From positions 1 through 5,626 of the forward strand of contig JAITAP010000106.1 of the NCBI GenBank assembly GCA_031284065.1: a stretch of DNA of 5,626 nt, given 5' to 3'. Source of the DNA: Prevotellaceae bacterium. GTDB lineage: Bacteria; Bacteroidota; Bacteroidia; Bacteroidales; UBA932. The position numbers and the translations under genes were made by a program. Below are positions 1-4,264 of the stretch, one piece after another. Numbering within the stretch: the stretch's first letter is position 1; the number at the start of each line of letters is the position of its first letter. The notes beneath the pieces were generated by a model. The model did not search any database and was not told where the DNA came from. It was given only the letters and a program-made list of their open reading frames with translations.

Positions 1-67
1 ACACAATATCTTTATCACACTCCGGGTGCACCACGCGCGACAGTACTCCCAATACCTGCTCTTTCAT
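1..67 (-). CDS. Mrp/ApbC-like Fe-S carrier protein, N-terminal fragment (MIP18/DUF59 domain)
   Basis: An ATG at 67-65 on the minus strand opens 22 codons that run off the left edge. The peptide begins MKEQVLGVLSRVVHPE and continues CDKDIV. The pattern of a short amphipathic helix, then V-x-HPE and [KR]-D-I-V, is typical of the MIP18 (DUF59) domain at the N-terminus of Mrp/ApbC/NBP35 P-loop ATPases, which deliver iron-sulfur clusters in the cytoplasm. It also occurs in stand-alone SufT-type proteins. The start is fixed by an in-frame stop (TGA on the minus strand, 88-86) seven codons upstream with no other ATG between. The P-loop region lies outside the window, so the choice between a full Mrp ATPase and a small SUF-associated protein cannot be made here. 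Family recognition is from a short motif only. Confidence 0.6.
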   Translation of the reverse strand, partial: MKEQVLGVLSRVVHPECDKDIV

Positions 68-131
68 ATCTTTGGATTTCGTAATTCAAATAAACCTTTC
101 AGGCTGTCAGAGGCCTTATCTTTTCGGTGCG

Positions 132-139
132 TAAAGGTA
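132..139 (-). promoter_or_regulatory. Possible -7 element for the leftward Mrp-like gene
   Basis: On the minus strand the sequence reads TACCTTTA, one mismatch from the Bacteroidota -7 consensus TAnnTTTG, inside an AT-rich stretch. It would give a leader of roughly 55-60 nt before the ATG at 67. No TTTG is seen at the right upstream distance, so this is a weak call. Confidence 0.3.
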
Positions 140-220
140 AAAAATATTTTTTGAAATGAACGAATGAGGCAGCAAGGGGGAGTGTTTGCGCTACCTCCCG
201 CCTTCCTGCCTCCCGTTCCC

Positions 221-303
221 CGTCATTCCGAGCCCCTCGACTGCGCTCGGGGCAGGCTCTGCGAGGAACCGGAGCGAAGCGGAGCTCGGCGCAGCCAATC
301 TCC
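221..303. repeat. Interspersed repeat: CGTCATTCCGAG half-element plus CGGAGCGAAGCGGAG module
   Basis: CGTCATTCCGAGC (221-233) also begins the palindromic element at 2302-2427, there followed by GAAGCGAGGAACC. Here a CCCC...GGGG hairpin-like insert (233-252) lies between the start and GCGAGGAACC (261-270). The second half, CGGAGCGAAGCGGAG then CGGCGCAGCCAATC (270-300), recurs at 682-712 next to a different hairpin element. The interval is thus a mosaic of two repeat families. It contains GCGAAGC (274-280), the sequence of a very stable DNA mini-hairpin. The reading frame crossing it (164-361) has no protein-like features. Confidence 0.7.
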
Positions 304-335
304 CGCCACTTCTACCCAACGTTCGTTAGAGAAAC

Positions 336-366
336 TTGGGCATTCTGAAAAATTCCTTTAACTTTG
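336..366 (+). promoter_or_regulatory. Bacteroidota-type promoter for the PIN-domain remnant
   Basis: TAACTTTG at 359-366 matches the -7 consensus TAnnTTTG exactly, and TTG at 336-338 lies 20 bases upstream, in the expected range for the -33 element. The start codon at 373 is only 7 bases after the -7 box, so the transcript would be leaderless or nearly so, or the second ATG (379) is used. It implies that the broken gene downstream once was, and may still be, transcribed. Confidence 0.55.
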
Positions 367-372
367 TAAAAA

Positions 373-486
373 ATGAAAATGAAACCACGGATATACATTG
401 ACACTTCTGTTGTGGGCGGATTTTTTGGCGGATTAAAATTGTCTTCGATTTTTTTACACGGATTATACCAATCATATTATACATAA
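373..486 (+). pseudogene. Truncated PIN-domain toxin gene (5' remnant)
   Basis: An ATG at 373 (or 379) opens MKMKPRIYIDTSVVGGFF, followed by low-complexity residues and a stop at 484-486 after 37 codons. The start [KR]-x-x-I-Y-I-D-T-S-V-[IV]-G-G-[FY]-F is the first beta strand and first catalytic Asp (D10 from the 373 ATG) of PIN-domain proteins, Mg-dependent ribonucleases common as VapC-like toxins of about 130-160 residues. Only about 18 residues look genuine. After that the frame enters T-rich sequence and an ACACGGATTA unit (456-465) that matches the tandem repeats elsewhere in reverse orientation. The other catalytic acids are absent, so no nuclease can be made. The promoter is intact. 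The break lies about 30 bases before the composite hairpin element at 513. Recognition rests on the N-terminal motif, which is quite distinctive. Confidence 0.65.
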
Positions 487-491
487 CTTTG
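484..491 (+). promoter_or_regulatory. Second TAACTTTG -7-like box
   Basis: TAACTTTG at 484-491 is an exact match to TAnnTTTG and identical to the box at 359-366. No clear -33 TTG/TTTG is visible at 19-21 bases upstream. It faces the repeat element and, about 310 bases on, the antitoxin-like gene at 804. It could be a leftover of a duplicated or rearranged promoter. Confidence 0.3.
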
Positions 492-512
492 TACAATAAA
501 AACATGTAGCAA

Positions 513-697
513 TTAGCTCCAATTCCCCGTAGGGGAACAATATCAATAGAAAAGGCCATCGTCCGCCTTCGCCAATAGCCCGTAGGGCTTTAATATTCGT
601 TGTTTCCTATTAATCCCCTACGGGGAAGCGGGAAGGGGGATGATACACGTTTTCTATTGATATTATTGCCCTACGGGCAATCGGAGCGAAGCGGAGT
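513..697. repeat. Composite hairpin repeat element, copy 1
   Basis: Hairpins in order: TTCCCC-GTA-GGGGAA (523-537), AGCCC-GTA-GGGCT (577-589), TCCCC-TAC-GGGGA (614-626) and ATTGCCC-TAC-GGGCAAT (665-681). Between the first two is ACAATATCAATAGAAAA (538-554), which returns as its reverse complement TTTTCTATTGATATTATTG (650-668). The block 513-627 aligns along its length, in reverse complement, with the element at 3269-3396. The part 628-697 is an extra arm with a fourth hairpin, ending in CGGAGCGAAGCGGAG. There is no coding capacity of note; frames through it give spurious peptides. The structure suggests a non-autonomous mobile or REP-like element, with the mobilising enzyme not in the window. 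Confidence 0.8.
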
Positions 698-733
698 GCG
701 GCGCAGCCAATCGCAAAATCATCCCGCGCCATG

Positions 734-770
734 CGTAATTCGTGTAATTCGTGTAATTCGTGGACAGAAA
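734..770. repeat. Tandem CGTGTAATT repeat ending in CGTGGACAGAAA
   Basis: A 9-bp unit (CGTAATT, CGTGTAATT, CGTGTAATT, then CGTGG) is followed by ACAGAAA. A related array with CCGTGTAAT units and the same GTGGACAGAAA end lies at 3425-3466, again just downstream of a composite hairpin element. In one frame the array translates as the repetitive peptide IRVIRVIRG, a familiar spurious product of such repeats. There is no spacer diversity, so it is not a CRISPR. Confidence 0.8.
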
Positions 771-803
771 TTGAGGGCTGCGTTAAACAAGAATTGGTAA
801 AAT

Positions 804-1094
804 ATGGAAACGATTAAAAAAGTAAAAGATTTTGATTGCGTAGCGATGAAGAACGCTATTCAGGCGCAAATATACGCCGAAACAAGAGGCATGAGCTTTG
901 AGGAGCTTTCTATTCCTCCGGAAAAAGACCCGTTCAAAAAGCACAAAACCGCAAAAGGGGGGGTTAATCTTGCAAAGCTTGCTCCAAGTCGGCAGCCAAA
1001 TCATCGGCATCCTCCAGCCCGACGGAGAGCCGGAAAATTCCCTTGCCGGCAAAGTCATTCCACGAAGCTACCTGCTCGGGGGTGGAAAGCTTGA
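804..1094 (+). CDS. Small antitoxin-like protein, 3' end out of frame at a G7 tract
   Basis: An ATG at 804 opens METIKKVKDFDCVAMKNA, then IQAQIYAETRGMSFEEL. The pattern K-x-V-K-D-F-D-C-V-x-M-K, then I-Y-x-E-T-x-x-M-[ST]-x-E-E, resembles the 60-75 residue partner proteins often encoded beside PIN-domain toxins with the YIDTSVxGG start, such as the remnant at 373. Antitoxin function is inferred from this resemblance and the neighbourhood. As written, the frame runs on to 1094 and overlaps the antisense PLP-enzyme gene by 131 bases with Pro/Arg-rich shadow sequence, so residues after about 53 are unlikely to be real. The G run at 957-963 is directly followed by TTAA. One extra G would give a stop at the TAA (965-967 here), ending the protein at about 54 residues and overlapping the stop codon of the convergent gene. 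No promoter or ribosome site is obvious upstream, where the repeat array sits. Confidence 0.5.
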   Translation: METIKKVKDFDCVAMKNAIQAQIYAETRGMSFEELSIPPEKDPFKKHKTAKGGVNLAKLAPSRQPNHRHPPARRRAGKFPCRQSHSTKLPARGWKA

Positions 1095-2178
1095 AAGAAG
1101 TTTGCAGCAACTCCTCGCTGTCGAGGTAGAAAATCAGCGAGCGGTGATGCCCCAGCGATACGGCATAGTGCACTATTTGCAGCTTTTGAGCAAGCTTCCG
1201 TGCAGCTTCCCTGCCGTTTTCAACCTGAAAGGTAACAATGCCCGAAAAATTTTCCATCTGCCGCTTCGCCAGCTCGCGCTGCGGATGCGACGGCAAACCC
1301 GGATACACTACCCGCTTCACCTTTGGGTGCTGCTCCAAGTACGCCGCCACCTTCAGCGCATTTTCCTGATGTGCCTTCATGCGGATGGGAAAAGTTGCCA
1401 GCCCTCGCAAAATCAGCCATGCGTTAAAGGGGCTTAACACGCCGCCCAGCCGAACGGCCGTTTTTTTGCGCAAAGGCGCAAGGTCTGCCCTGTAGCCCAA
1501 TACCGCGCCGCCCAGCGCATCGCCATGCCCGCCCAAGTACTTCGTCAGCGAGTGAACCACAAAATCTGCCCCATGCTGCAAAGGCTTGGTTGCCGCAGGG
1601 GTGGCAAAGGTAGAATCCACCGCCAGCTTTGCGCCGACGCTGTGCGCAATGGCGGCAGCGGCGGCAATGTCCGTAAGGCGCAGCAAGGGGTTGCACGGCG
1701 TTTCAACGTAAACCAGCTTGGTGTTGCGCCTCACGGCAGCCCGCAAAGCATCCAAATCTGAGGTGTTCACCTTGGAAATCTCCACGCCCAAATCGGGTAT
1801 CAGCTCGTTGGTCATCTCCGCTAAAGCGGCGTAGGCAACATCGCTAATCACGGCGTGGTCGCCCGCCTTGAGCAGGTGAAACAGCAACGCCGAGATGGCG
1901 CCCATGCCGCTGGCAAAAGCCACTGCCGTTTCGGCCTGCTCAATGGCGGCCAACTTTTCCTCCAGCTGGTGAATGGTAGGATTGCCCCAGCGCGTGTAAA
2001 CCCACGCAGCATTTTCCTCCATGCCCTCCACCGAAAAATTGGTATCGGCGCTGGCCACAAACGTTGTGGACATAACCAGATTGGGCGCTGAGGCGTTGGT
2101 CGCGGGGTCGGGGAACTCCCCGGCGTGAATAGCTTTTGTTCTGTCTCCGGCGTGCAGCAACAAATTTTCTTTACTCAT
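964..2178 (-). CDS. PLP-dependent Cys/Met metabolism (trans-sulfuration family) enzyme, methionine gamma-lyase-like
   Basis: A complete 404-residue cytoplasmic enzyme of the family that includes cystathionine gamma-synthase, cystathionine gamma-lyase and methionine gamma-lyase (usually 380-430 residues). Visible sites: YTRWGNPT (61-68), whose Tyr and Arg bind PLP phosphate across the dimer; SGMGAIS (90-96); the ring-stacking Tyr116; AVDSTFATP (186-194) with Asp188 for the pyridine nitrogen; HSLTKYLGGHGD (209-220) with Lys213 forming the Schiff base; and FRLSVGLED (382-390) with Arg383 for the substrate carboxylate. The start at 2178 is chosen because a consensus promoter (2196-2226) lies just upstream; an in-frame ATG at 2310 would lie upstream of that promoter. 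The Cys of the YGCT motif typical of methionine gamma-lyase is replaced (Y116-A-A-L), and the late SLGG segment reads SLGHHRSL (341-348), so the exact reaction (gamma-elimination, gamma-replacement or beta-elimination) is open. The gene stands alone, convergent with the antitoxin-like gene. Confidence 0.9.
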   Translation of the reverse strand: MSKENLLLHAGDRTKAIHAGEFPDPATNASAPNLVMSTTFVASADTNFSVEGMEENAAWVYTRWGNPTIHQLEEKLAAIEQAETAVAFASGMGAISALLFHLLKAGDHAVISDVAYAALAEMTNELIPDLGVEISKVNTSDLDALRAAVRRNTKLVYVETPCNPLLRLTDIAAAAAIAHSVGAKLAVDSTFATPAATKPLQHGADFVVHSLTKYLGGHGDALGGAVLGYRADLAPLRKKTAVRLGGVLSPFNAWLILRGLATFPIRMKAHQENALKVAAYLEQHPKVKRVVYPGLPSHPQRELAKRQMENFSGIVTFQVENGREAARKLAQKLQIVHYAVSLGHHRSLIFYLDSEELLQTSFKLSTPEQVASWNDFAGKGIFRLSVGLEDADDLAADLEQALQD

Positions 2179-2195
2179 GGCGTAATTTTTTTTTG

Positions 2196-2226
2196 CAAAG
2201 GTACCGGTTGCCGTGCAAAAATCAAA
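2196..2226 (-). promoter_or_regulatory. Consensus Bacteroidota promoter of the PLP-enzyme gene
   Basis: On the minus strand TTTG (2226-2223) is followed after 19 bases by TACCTTTG (2203-2196), an exact match to TTTG-N19-TAnnTTTG. Transcription would begin near 2190, leaving a leader of about 12 nt before the ATG at 2178. This is the clearest promoter in the window and supports both the phylum and the chosen start. Confidence 0.75.
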
Positions 2227-2301
2227 TACCAAGATCATGGTATATTCAGGGGCGGCATGTCTGGCAGCGCTACTTGGGTTGGTAGGAAACATCATCCCTT
2301 T

Positions 2302-2427
2302 CCCCGTCATTCCGAGCGAAGCGAGGAACCTCCCGCCTTACCACTGAGCCAATGGGCAGAAATGGCGGGAGGTTCCTCCACTGCGCACGCTCGTGCCTCG
2401 CGTGCTCCGGTCGGAATGACGGCGGGG
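2302..2427. repeat. Palindromic CGTCATTCCGA element in the divergent spacer
   Basis: Two nested perfect inverted repeats: CCGTCATTCCGA (2304-2315) with TCGGAATGACGG (2411-2422), and GAGGAACCTCCCGCC (2323-2337) with GGCGGGAGGTTCCTC (2364-2378), around a 26-base centre. The arms are uneven because the right side carries an extra hairpin, GCACG-CT-CGTGC (2385-2396). The left arm includes GCGAAGC (2316-2322). Part of this element recurs at 221-270. CGTCATTCCGAGCGAAGCGAGGAA-type repeats are widespread in many bacterial genomes (established knowledge). It lies between two divergent promoters and codes for nothing recognisable. Confidence 0.85.
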
Positions 2428-2574
2428 GGCGGAATAAGGGAAGCGACAGCAGCTCAAAAGCTCCCTTAGCAGCGCCGGTTTTATCCCCTATACATTCGCC
2501 CCTACTCTCCGTTAGGCTGGAGCATCCGCTAAAAAAATTTTTCGTAAAAAAATCGCACAATCAAATTATTTCAC

Positions 2575-2582
2575 TACTTTTG
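2575..2582 (+). promoter_or_regulatory. -7 element for the lipoprotein gene
   Basis: TACTTTTG at 2575-2582 fits TAnnTTTG exactly, in AT-rich sequence 43 bases before the ATG at 2625. No TTTG is seen about 19-21 bases upstream, where the sequence is a run of A then TCGCAC. Confidence 0.45.
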
Positions 2583-2612
2583 TGCCGAAATTAAAGTTGT
2601 AATGAGTAAAAT

Positions 2613-2618
2613 AAGGAG
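2613..2618 (+). promoter_or_regulatory. Strong Shine-Dalgarno deciding the lipoprotein start
   Basis: AAGGAG ends 6 bases before the ATG at 2625. Such a strong site is uncommon in Bacteroidota, where leaders are usually A-rich, and it marks 2625 as the intended start. The later TTG (2671) and ATG (2683) have no such site and would lose the signal-peptide charge. Confidence 0.6.
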
Positions 2619-2624
2619 TCTAAA

Positions 2625-3042
2625 ATGAAACTGTTAAAATTACCCCCCCCGTGCAAATTTTAAGAAATTTTTGCCTGTAGTTATGCTGGCAACATCCCTC
2701 ACCGCATTTAATTCATGCGGCAAAGACGAGCCGCAGCCACCGCTGCGAACAGTGGAATATACTTTTGGGCCGGATGGTTGGGATGAAATTTATCCGGCGT
2801 CAAAGCTTTCCAACGTCGGCGCAGATAAAAATGTTGGAACAATCAAGATTAAATCTGATGGGAAAAATTGGGGGAAAATTGGAACTGATGATATTTTTCT
2901 CATTTTAGATCCGGCTTTTGAGGCTGCGAAGGGTAAGGGCACGGGTGATAAAACAGAAGTTAACAACGTGACTGTGAGAAGTATCAGTGACAGCCTTAAG
3001 CTTGTTGAGTATGGGTATTTGGTAAATGTAAAACAATATTAA
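2625..3042 (+). CDS. Hypothetical lipoprotein, frameshifted at a C8 tract
   Basis: As read, the ATG at 2625 gives only 12 codons (stop 2661-2663) because of eight C at 2643-2650, and the main frame resumes at 2671. With seven C the frames join into about 138 residues. The N-terminus then has basic residues (MKLLK, RANFKK), a hydrophobic stretch (FLPVVMLATSLTAF) and Cys31 in FNSC|GKDE, a typical type II lipoprotein signal. The acidic, polar residues after Cys fit Bacteroidota lipoproteins, whose K/D/E-rich starts favour surface export. The mature part, about 108 residues, is hydrophilic with alternating polar and hydrophobic segments (TIKIKSDGKNWGKIG; VNNVTVRSISDSLKLVEYGY) that suggest a small beta-rich domain. 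I recognise no family. Codon third positions are more AT-rich than in the RidA and CoA-transferase genes, which could mean recent acquisition. The gene has its own promoter, ribosome site and terminator, so it looks monocistronic. Confidence 0.65.
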
Positions 3043-3045
3043 TTT

Positions 3046-3076
3046 AAAAAATCTGGCGAACCTGCCGGTTTTTTTT
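3046..3076 (+). terminator. Intrinsic terminator of the lipoprotein gene
   Basis: Stem CTGGC (3053-3057) and GCCGG (3064-3068) around GAACCT, followed directly by eight T (3069-3076) and preceded by an A tract that can pair with them. It begins a few bases after the stop codon at 3040-3042. Confidence 0.75.
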
Positions 3077-3098
3077 ATTGCTTTTGCTGAACCTTGCC

Positions 3099-3215
3099 CC
3101 AATGCAGAGCCTGCGGGAGAAGTCCGAAGGACTTCAATGTGAATAACCCCGTGCAAGCCGCAGGCGTAGCGCGGGGTAAAAGCCTCGCAGCCTCTTCAGA
3201 GCTGCGTAGCAGCTC
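3099..3215. repeat. Cluster of hairpin repeats downstream of the terminator
   Basis: Three clear hairpins: AAGTCC-GAA-GGACTT (3120-3134); ACCCCGTGC (3146-3154) with GCGCGGGGT (3169-3177), whose loop carries the smaller GCC-GCA-GGC (3157-3165); and GAGCTGC-GTA-GCAGCTC (3199-3215). The linker CAATGTGAATAACCCCG (3135-3151) looks like the invariant part of a dispersed repeat. Loops follow the same GNA rule as the composite elements, but the sequences differ, so this is a separate family. No open frame here is protein-like. The wider interval 3077-3480 holds no gene. Confidence 0.7.
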
Positions 3216-3268
3216 AACACGGGATTGAGAGAAGCCGCTTGAAAATTGTTCTTACGCCTGCCTCCCCC

Positions 3269-3396
3269 GAGCTTCGCTCCGATTCCCCGTAGGGGAATAA
3301 TAGAAAACAACGAAATTAAAGCCCTACGGGCTATTTGCGAAAGCGGACGATGACCTTTTCTATTGATATTATTGCCCTACGGGCAATCGGAGCTAA
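3269..3396. repeat. Composite hairpin repeat element, copy 2 (inverted)
   Basis: Hairpins: GAGC-TTC-GCTC (3269-3279), ATTCCCC-GTA-GGGGAAT (3282-3298), AGCCC-TAC-GGGCT (3320-3332) and ATTGCCC-TAC-GGGCAAT (3371-3387). Read in reverse complement, it aligns with copy 1 (513-627) from TTAGCTCC through AATATCAATAGAAAA, CATCGTCCGC, the central AGCCC-GTA-GGGCT and TCGTTGTTT. Where copy 1 has TTCCCC/GGGGAA, the matching hairpin here has TTGCCC/GGGCAA: both sides of the stem have changed and pairing is kept. The ends of the element are themselves inverted copies of each other over about 38 bases. Confidence 0.8.
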
Positions 3397-3424
3397 GCGC
3401 AGCGCAGTGGACAGAAAAACAATT

Positions 3425-3466
3425 CCGTGTAATCCGTGTAAATCCGTGTAATCCGTGGACAGAAAA
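3425..3466. repeat. Tandem CCGTGTAAT repeat ending in GTGGACAGAAA
   Basis: Units CCGTGTAAT, CCGTGTAAAT, CCGTGTAAT and CCGTGG with a period of 9-10 bases, then ACAGAAA. A second copy of the end motif, GTGGACAGAAA, lies just before the array (3407-3417). The array at 734-770 is the related copy, with T for C at the unit boundary. Both arrays sit 3' of a composite hairpin element in the same orientation. Confidence 0.8.
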
Positions 3467-3571
3467 AGCAACACTTTTACTTGCATTTACTTAAGACCTT
3501 TAGCATAGCGTCCCCACAAAAAGATTTACCCCCCCAAAAACGCCTGCGCTTCCTTTTTCCCCAAAAAAATG

Positions 3572-3579
3572 TATCTTTG
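3572..3579 (+). promoter_or_regulatory. -7 element of the RidA transcription unit
   Basis: TATCTTTG followed by CAC matches TAnnTTTG exactly. Transcription would begin near 3586, giving a leader of about 43 nt before the ATG at 3629. No clear TTTG lies 19-21 bases upstream; that region reads CGCTTCCTTTTT. Confidence 0.55.
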
Positions 3580-3628
3580 CACAATTTTTCCTCACAGCTA
3601 CTTGGGGGAAGTAACGAAATTAATTTGC

Positions 3629-4006
3629 ATGAAAAAGACAATTCACACCGACAAAGCGCCCAAAGCCGTTGGGCCATACAGCCAAGCCATAGAGGTTAAC
3701 GGAACGCTCTACATTTCCGGACAAATTCCCATCAACCCCGCCACCGGCGCGGTGGTAGAGGGGGGCATTGTGGAGCAAACCGAGCAGGTTTTTCGCAACA
3801 TCAAGGCCATACTGAGCGAAGCGGGGTACACGCCGGAGCACGTGGTCAAAACCACCGTGCTGATGCAAGACCTGAACGATTTTGCCGCCATGAACGAGGT
3901 GTACGCGCAACACTTCACGGCGCAGCAGCCCGCGCGCTCTACGTTTCAGGTGGCAAAGCTGCCGCTGGGCGTGCAGATTGAGATAGAAACCGTAGCGGTG
4001 AGGTAG
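3629..4006 (+). CDS. ridA: RidA family 2-iminobutanoate/2-iminopropanoate deaminase
   Basis: A 125-residue protein, the usual length for RidA (YjgF/YER057c/UK114), a cytoplasmic homotrimer that hydrolyses reactive enamines/imines such as 2-aminoacrylate and 2-aminocrotonate to keto acids and ammonia. Hallmarks: KAPKAVGPYSQA (9-20), LYISGQIPINPATG (27-40), QTEQVFRNIKAIL (50-62), VVKTTVLMQDLNDF (72-85), PARSTFQVAKLP (101-112) with the substrate-carboxylate Arg103, and IEIETVAV (117-124) with Glu120, equivalent to the catalytic-site Glu of active RidA proteins. With Arg and Glu both present it should be an active deaminase. The ATG at 3629 is chosen because it gives the standard MKKTI start; an in-frame ATG at 3569 would overlap the -7 box. 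A coupled small gene follows after 6 bases. PLP lyases, such as the family member at 964-2178, make its substrates. Confidence 0.93.
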   Translation: MKKTIHTDKAPKAVGPYSQAIEVNGTLYISGQIPINPATGAVVEGGIVEQTEQVFRNIKAILSEAGYTPEHVVKTTVLMQDLNDFAAMNEVYAQHFTAQQPARSTFQVAKLPLGVQIEIETVAVR

Positions 4007-4012
4007 GAGAAT

Positions 4013-4264
4013 ATGCAAACCTTTGTTATCTTTGCACTCGTAATCGCTTTCTGCGTTTTGTGCTTAGAGGTTAAGGTTTTATTTTCCAAAAAAGGAAAGT
4101 TTCCCGAAACCGAGTTGGGGCGCAACGAGGAGATGCGCAAGCGGGGCATTACCTGCGTACGTCAGGACGAGCTCGACCGCCACAGCAAAGAGCGGCAAAG
4201 GTCAACCGGCAGCGACATATCGTGCGGAGGATGCAGCCTGAGGGAAGCGTGCGGCAAAAACTAA
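4013..4264 (+). CDS. Small Cys-rich single-pass membrane protein
   Basis: 83 residues. One hydrophobic segment at 4-24 (FVIFALVIAFCVLCLEVKVLF) is followed by KKGKFP, a charged region and a Cys cluster, CGGC-x5-C (71, 74, 80), with further Cys at 14, 17 and 48. The positive residues after the segment (SKKGK) favour N-out, C-in topology, placing the Cys cluster in the cytoplasm. Overall layout (short TM, KxGKFP, ExMRKRGIxC, C-terminal CxxC) resembles small Bacteroidota membrane proteins of unknown function and superficially NqrM, a Cys-containing Na+-NQR maturation factor. That is a layout similarity, not an assignment. The ATG at 4013 lies 6 bases after the RidA stop, and AGGAG (4005-4009) overlaps that stop, so the two genes are very likely co-transcribed and coupled. 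A metal or Fe-S role is possible from the Cys spacing. Confidence 0.75.
   Translation: MQTFVIFALVIAFCVLCLEVKVLFSKKGKFPETELGRNEEMRKRGITCVRQDELDRHSKERQRSTGSDISCGGCSLREACGKN

Noticed and set aside
734..770. Possible CRISPR-like array
   Set aside because: The units are 9 bp, directly adjacent and without spacers; no cas gene is present.
600..800. Open frame containing IRVIRVIRG
   Set aside because: It is a translation of the hairpin element and tandem array, with no start signal or protein-like features.
898..1437. 179-codon open frame on the plus strand
   Set aside because: It is antisense to the PLP-enzyme gene, which has all its catalytic residues; the composition is typical of a reverse-strand shadow.
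2179..2310. N-terminal extension of the PLP enzyme to the ATG at 2310
   Set aside because: It would run through the consensus promoter at 2196-2226, and the extra 44 residues do not resemble the family.
3569..3628. Earlier start for RidA
   Set aside because: The ATG at 3569 overlaps the -7 box and adds 20 residues not seen in the family, whose members normally begin near MKKTI.
3816..3822. GCGAAGC mini-hairpin in the RidA gene
   Set aside because: It falls in codons for Ser-Glu-Ala of a conserved region and has no flanking repeat sequence; probably chance.
4027..4034. TATCTTTG box inside the small membrane-protein gene
   Set aside because: It encodes part of the hydrophobic segment (FVIFA), has no -33 partner, and no gene starts suitably downstream.
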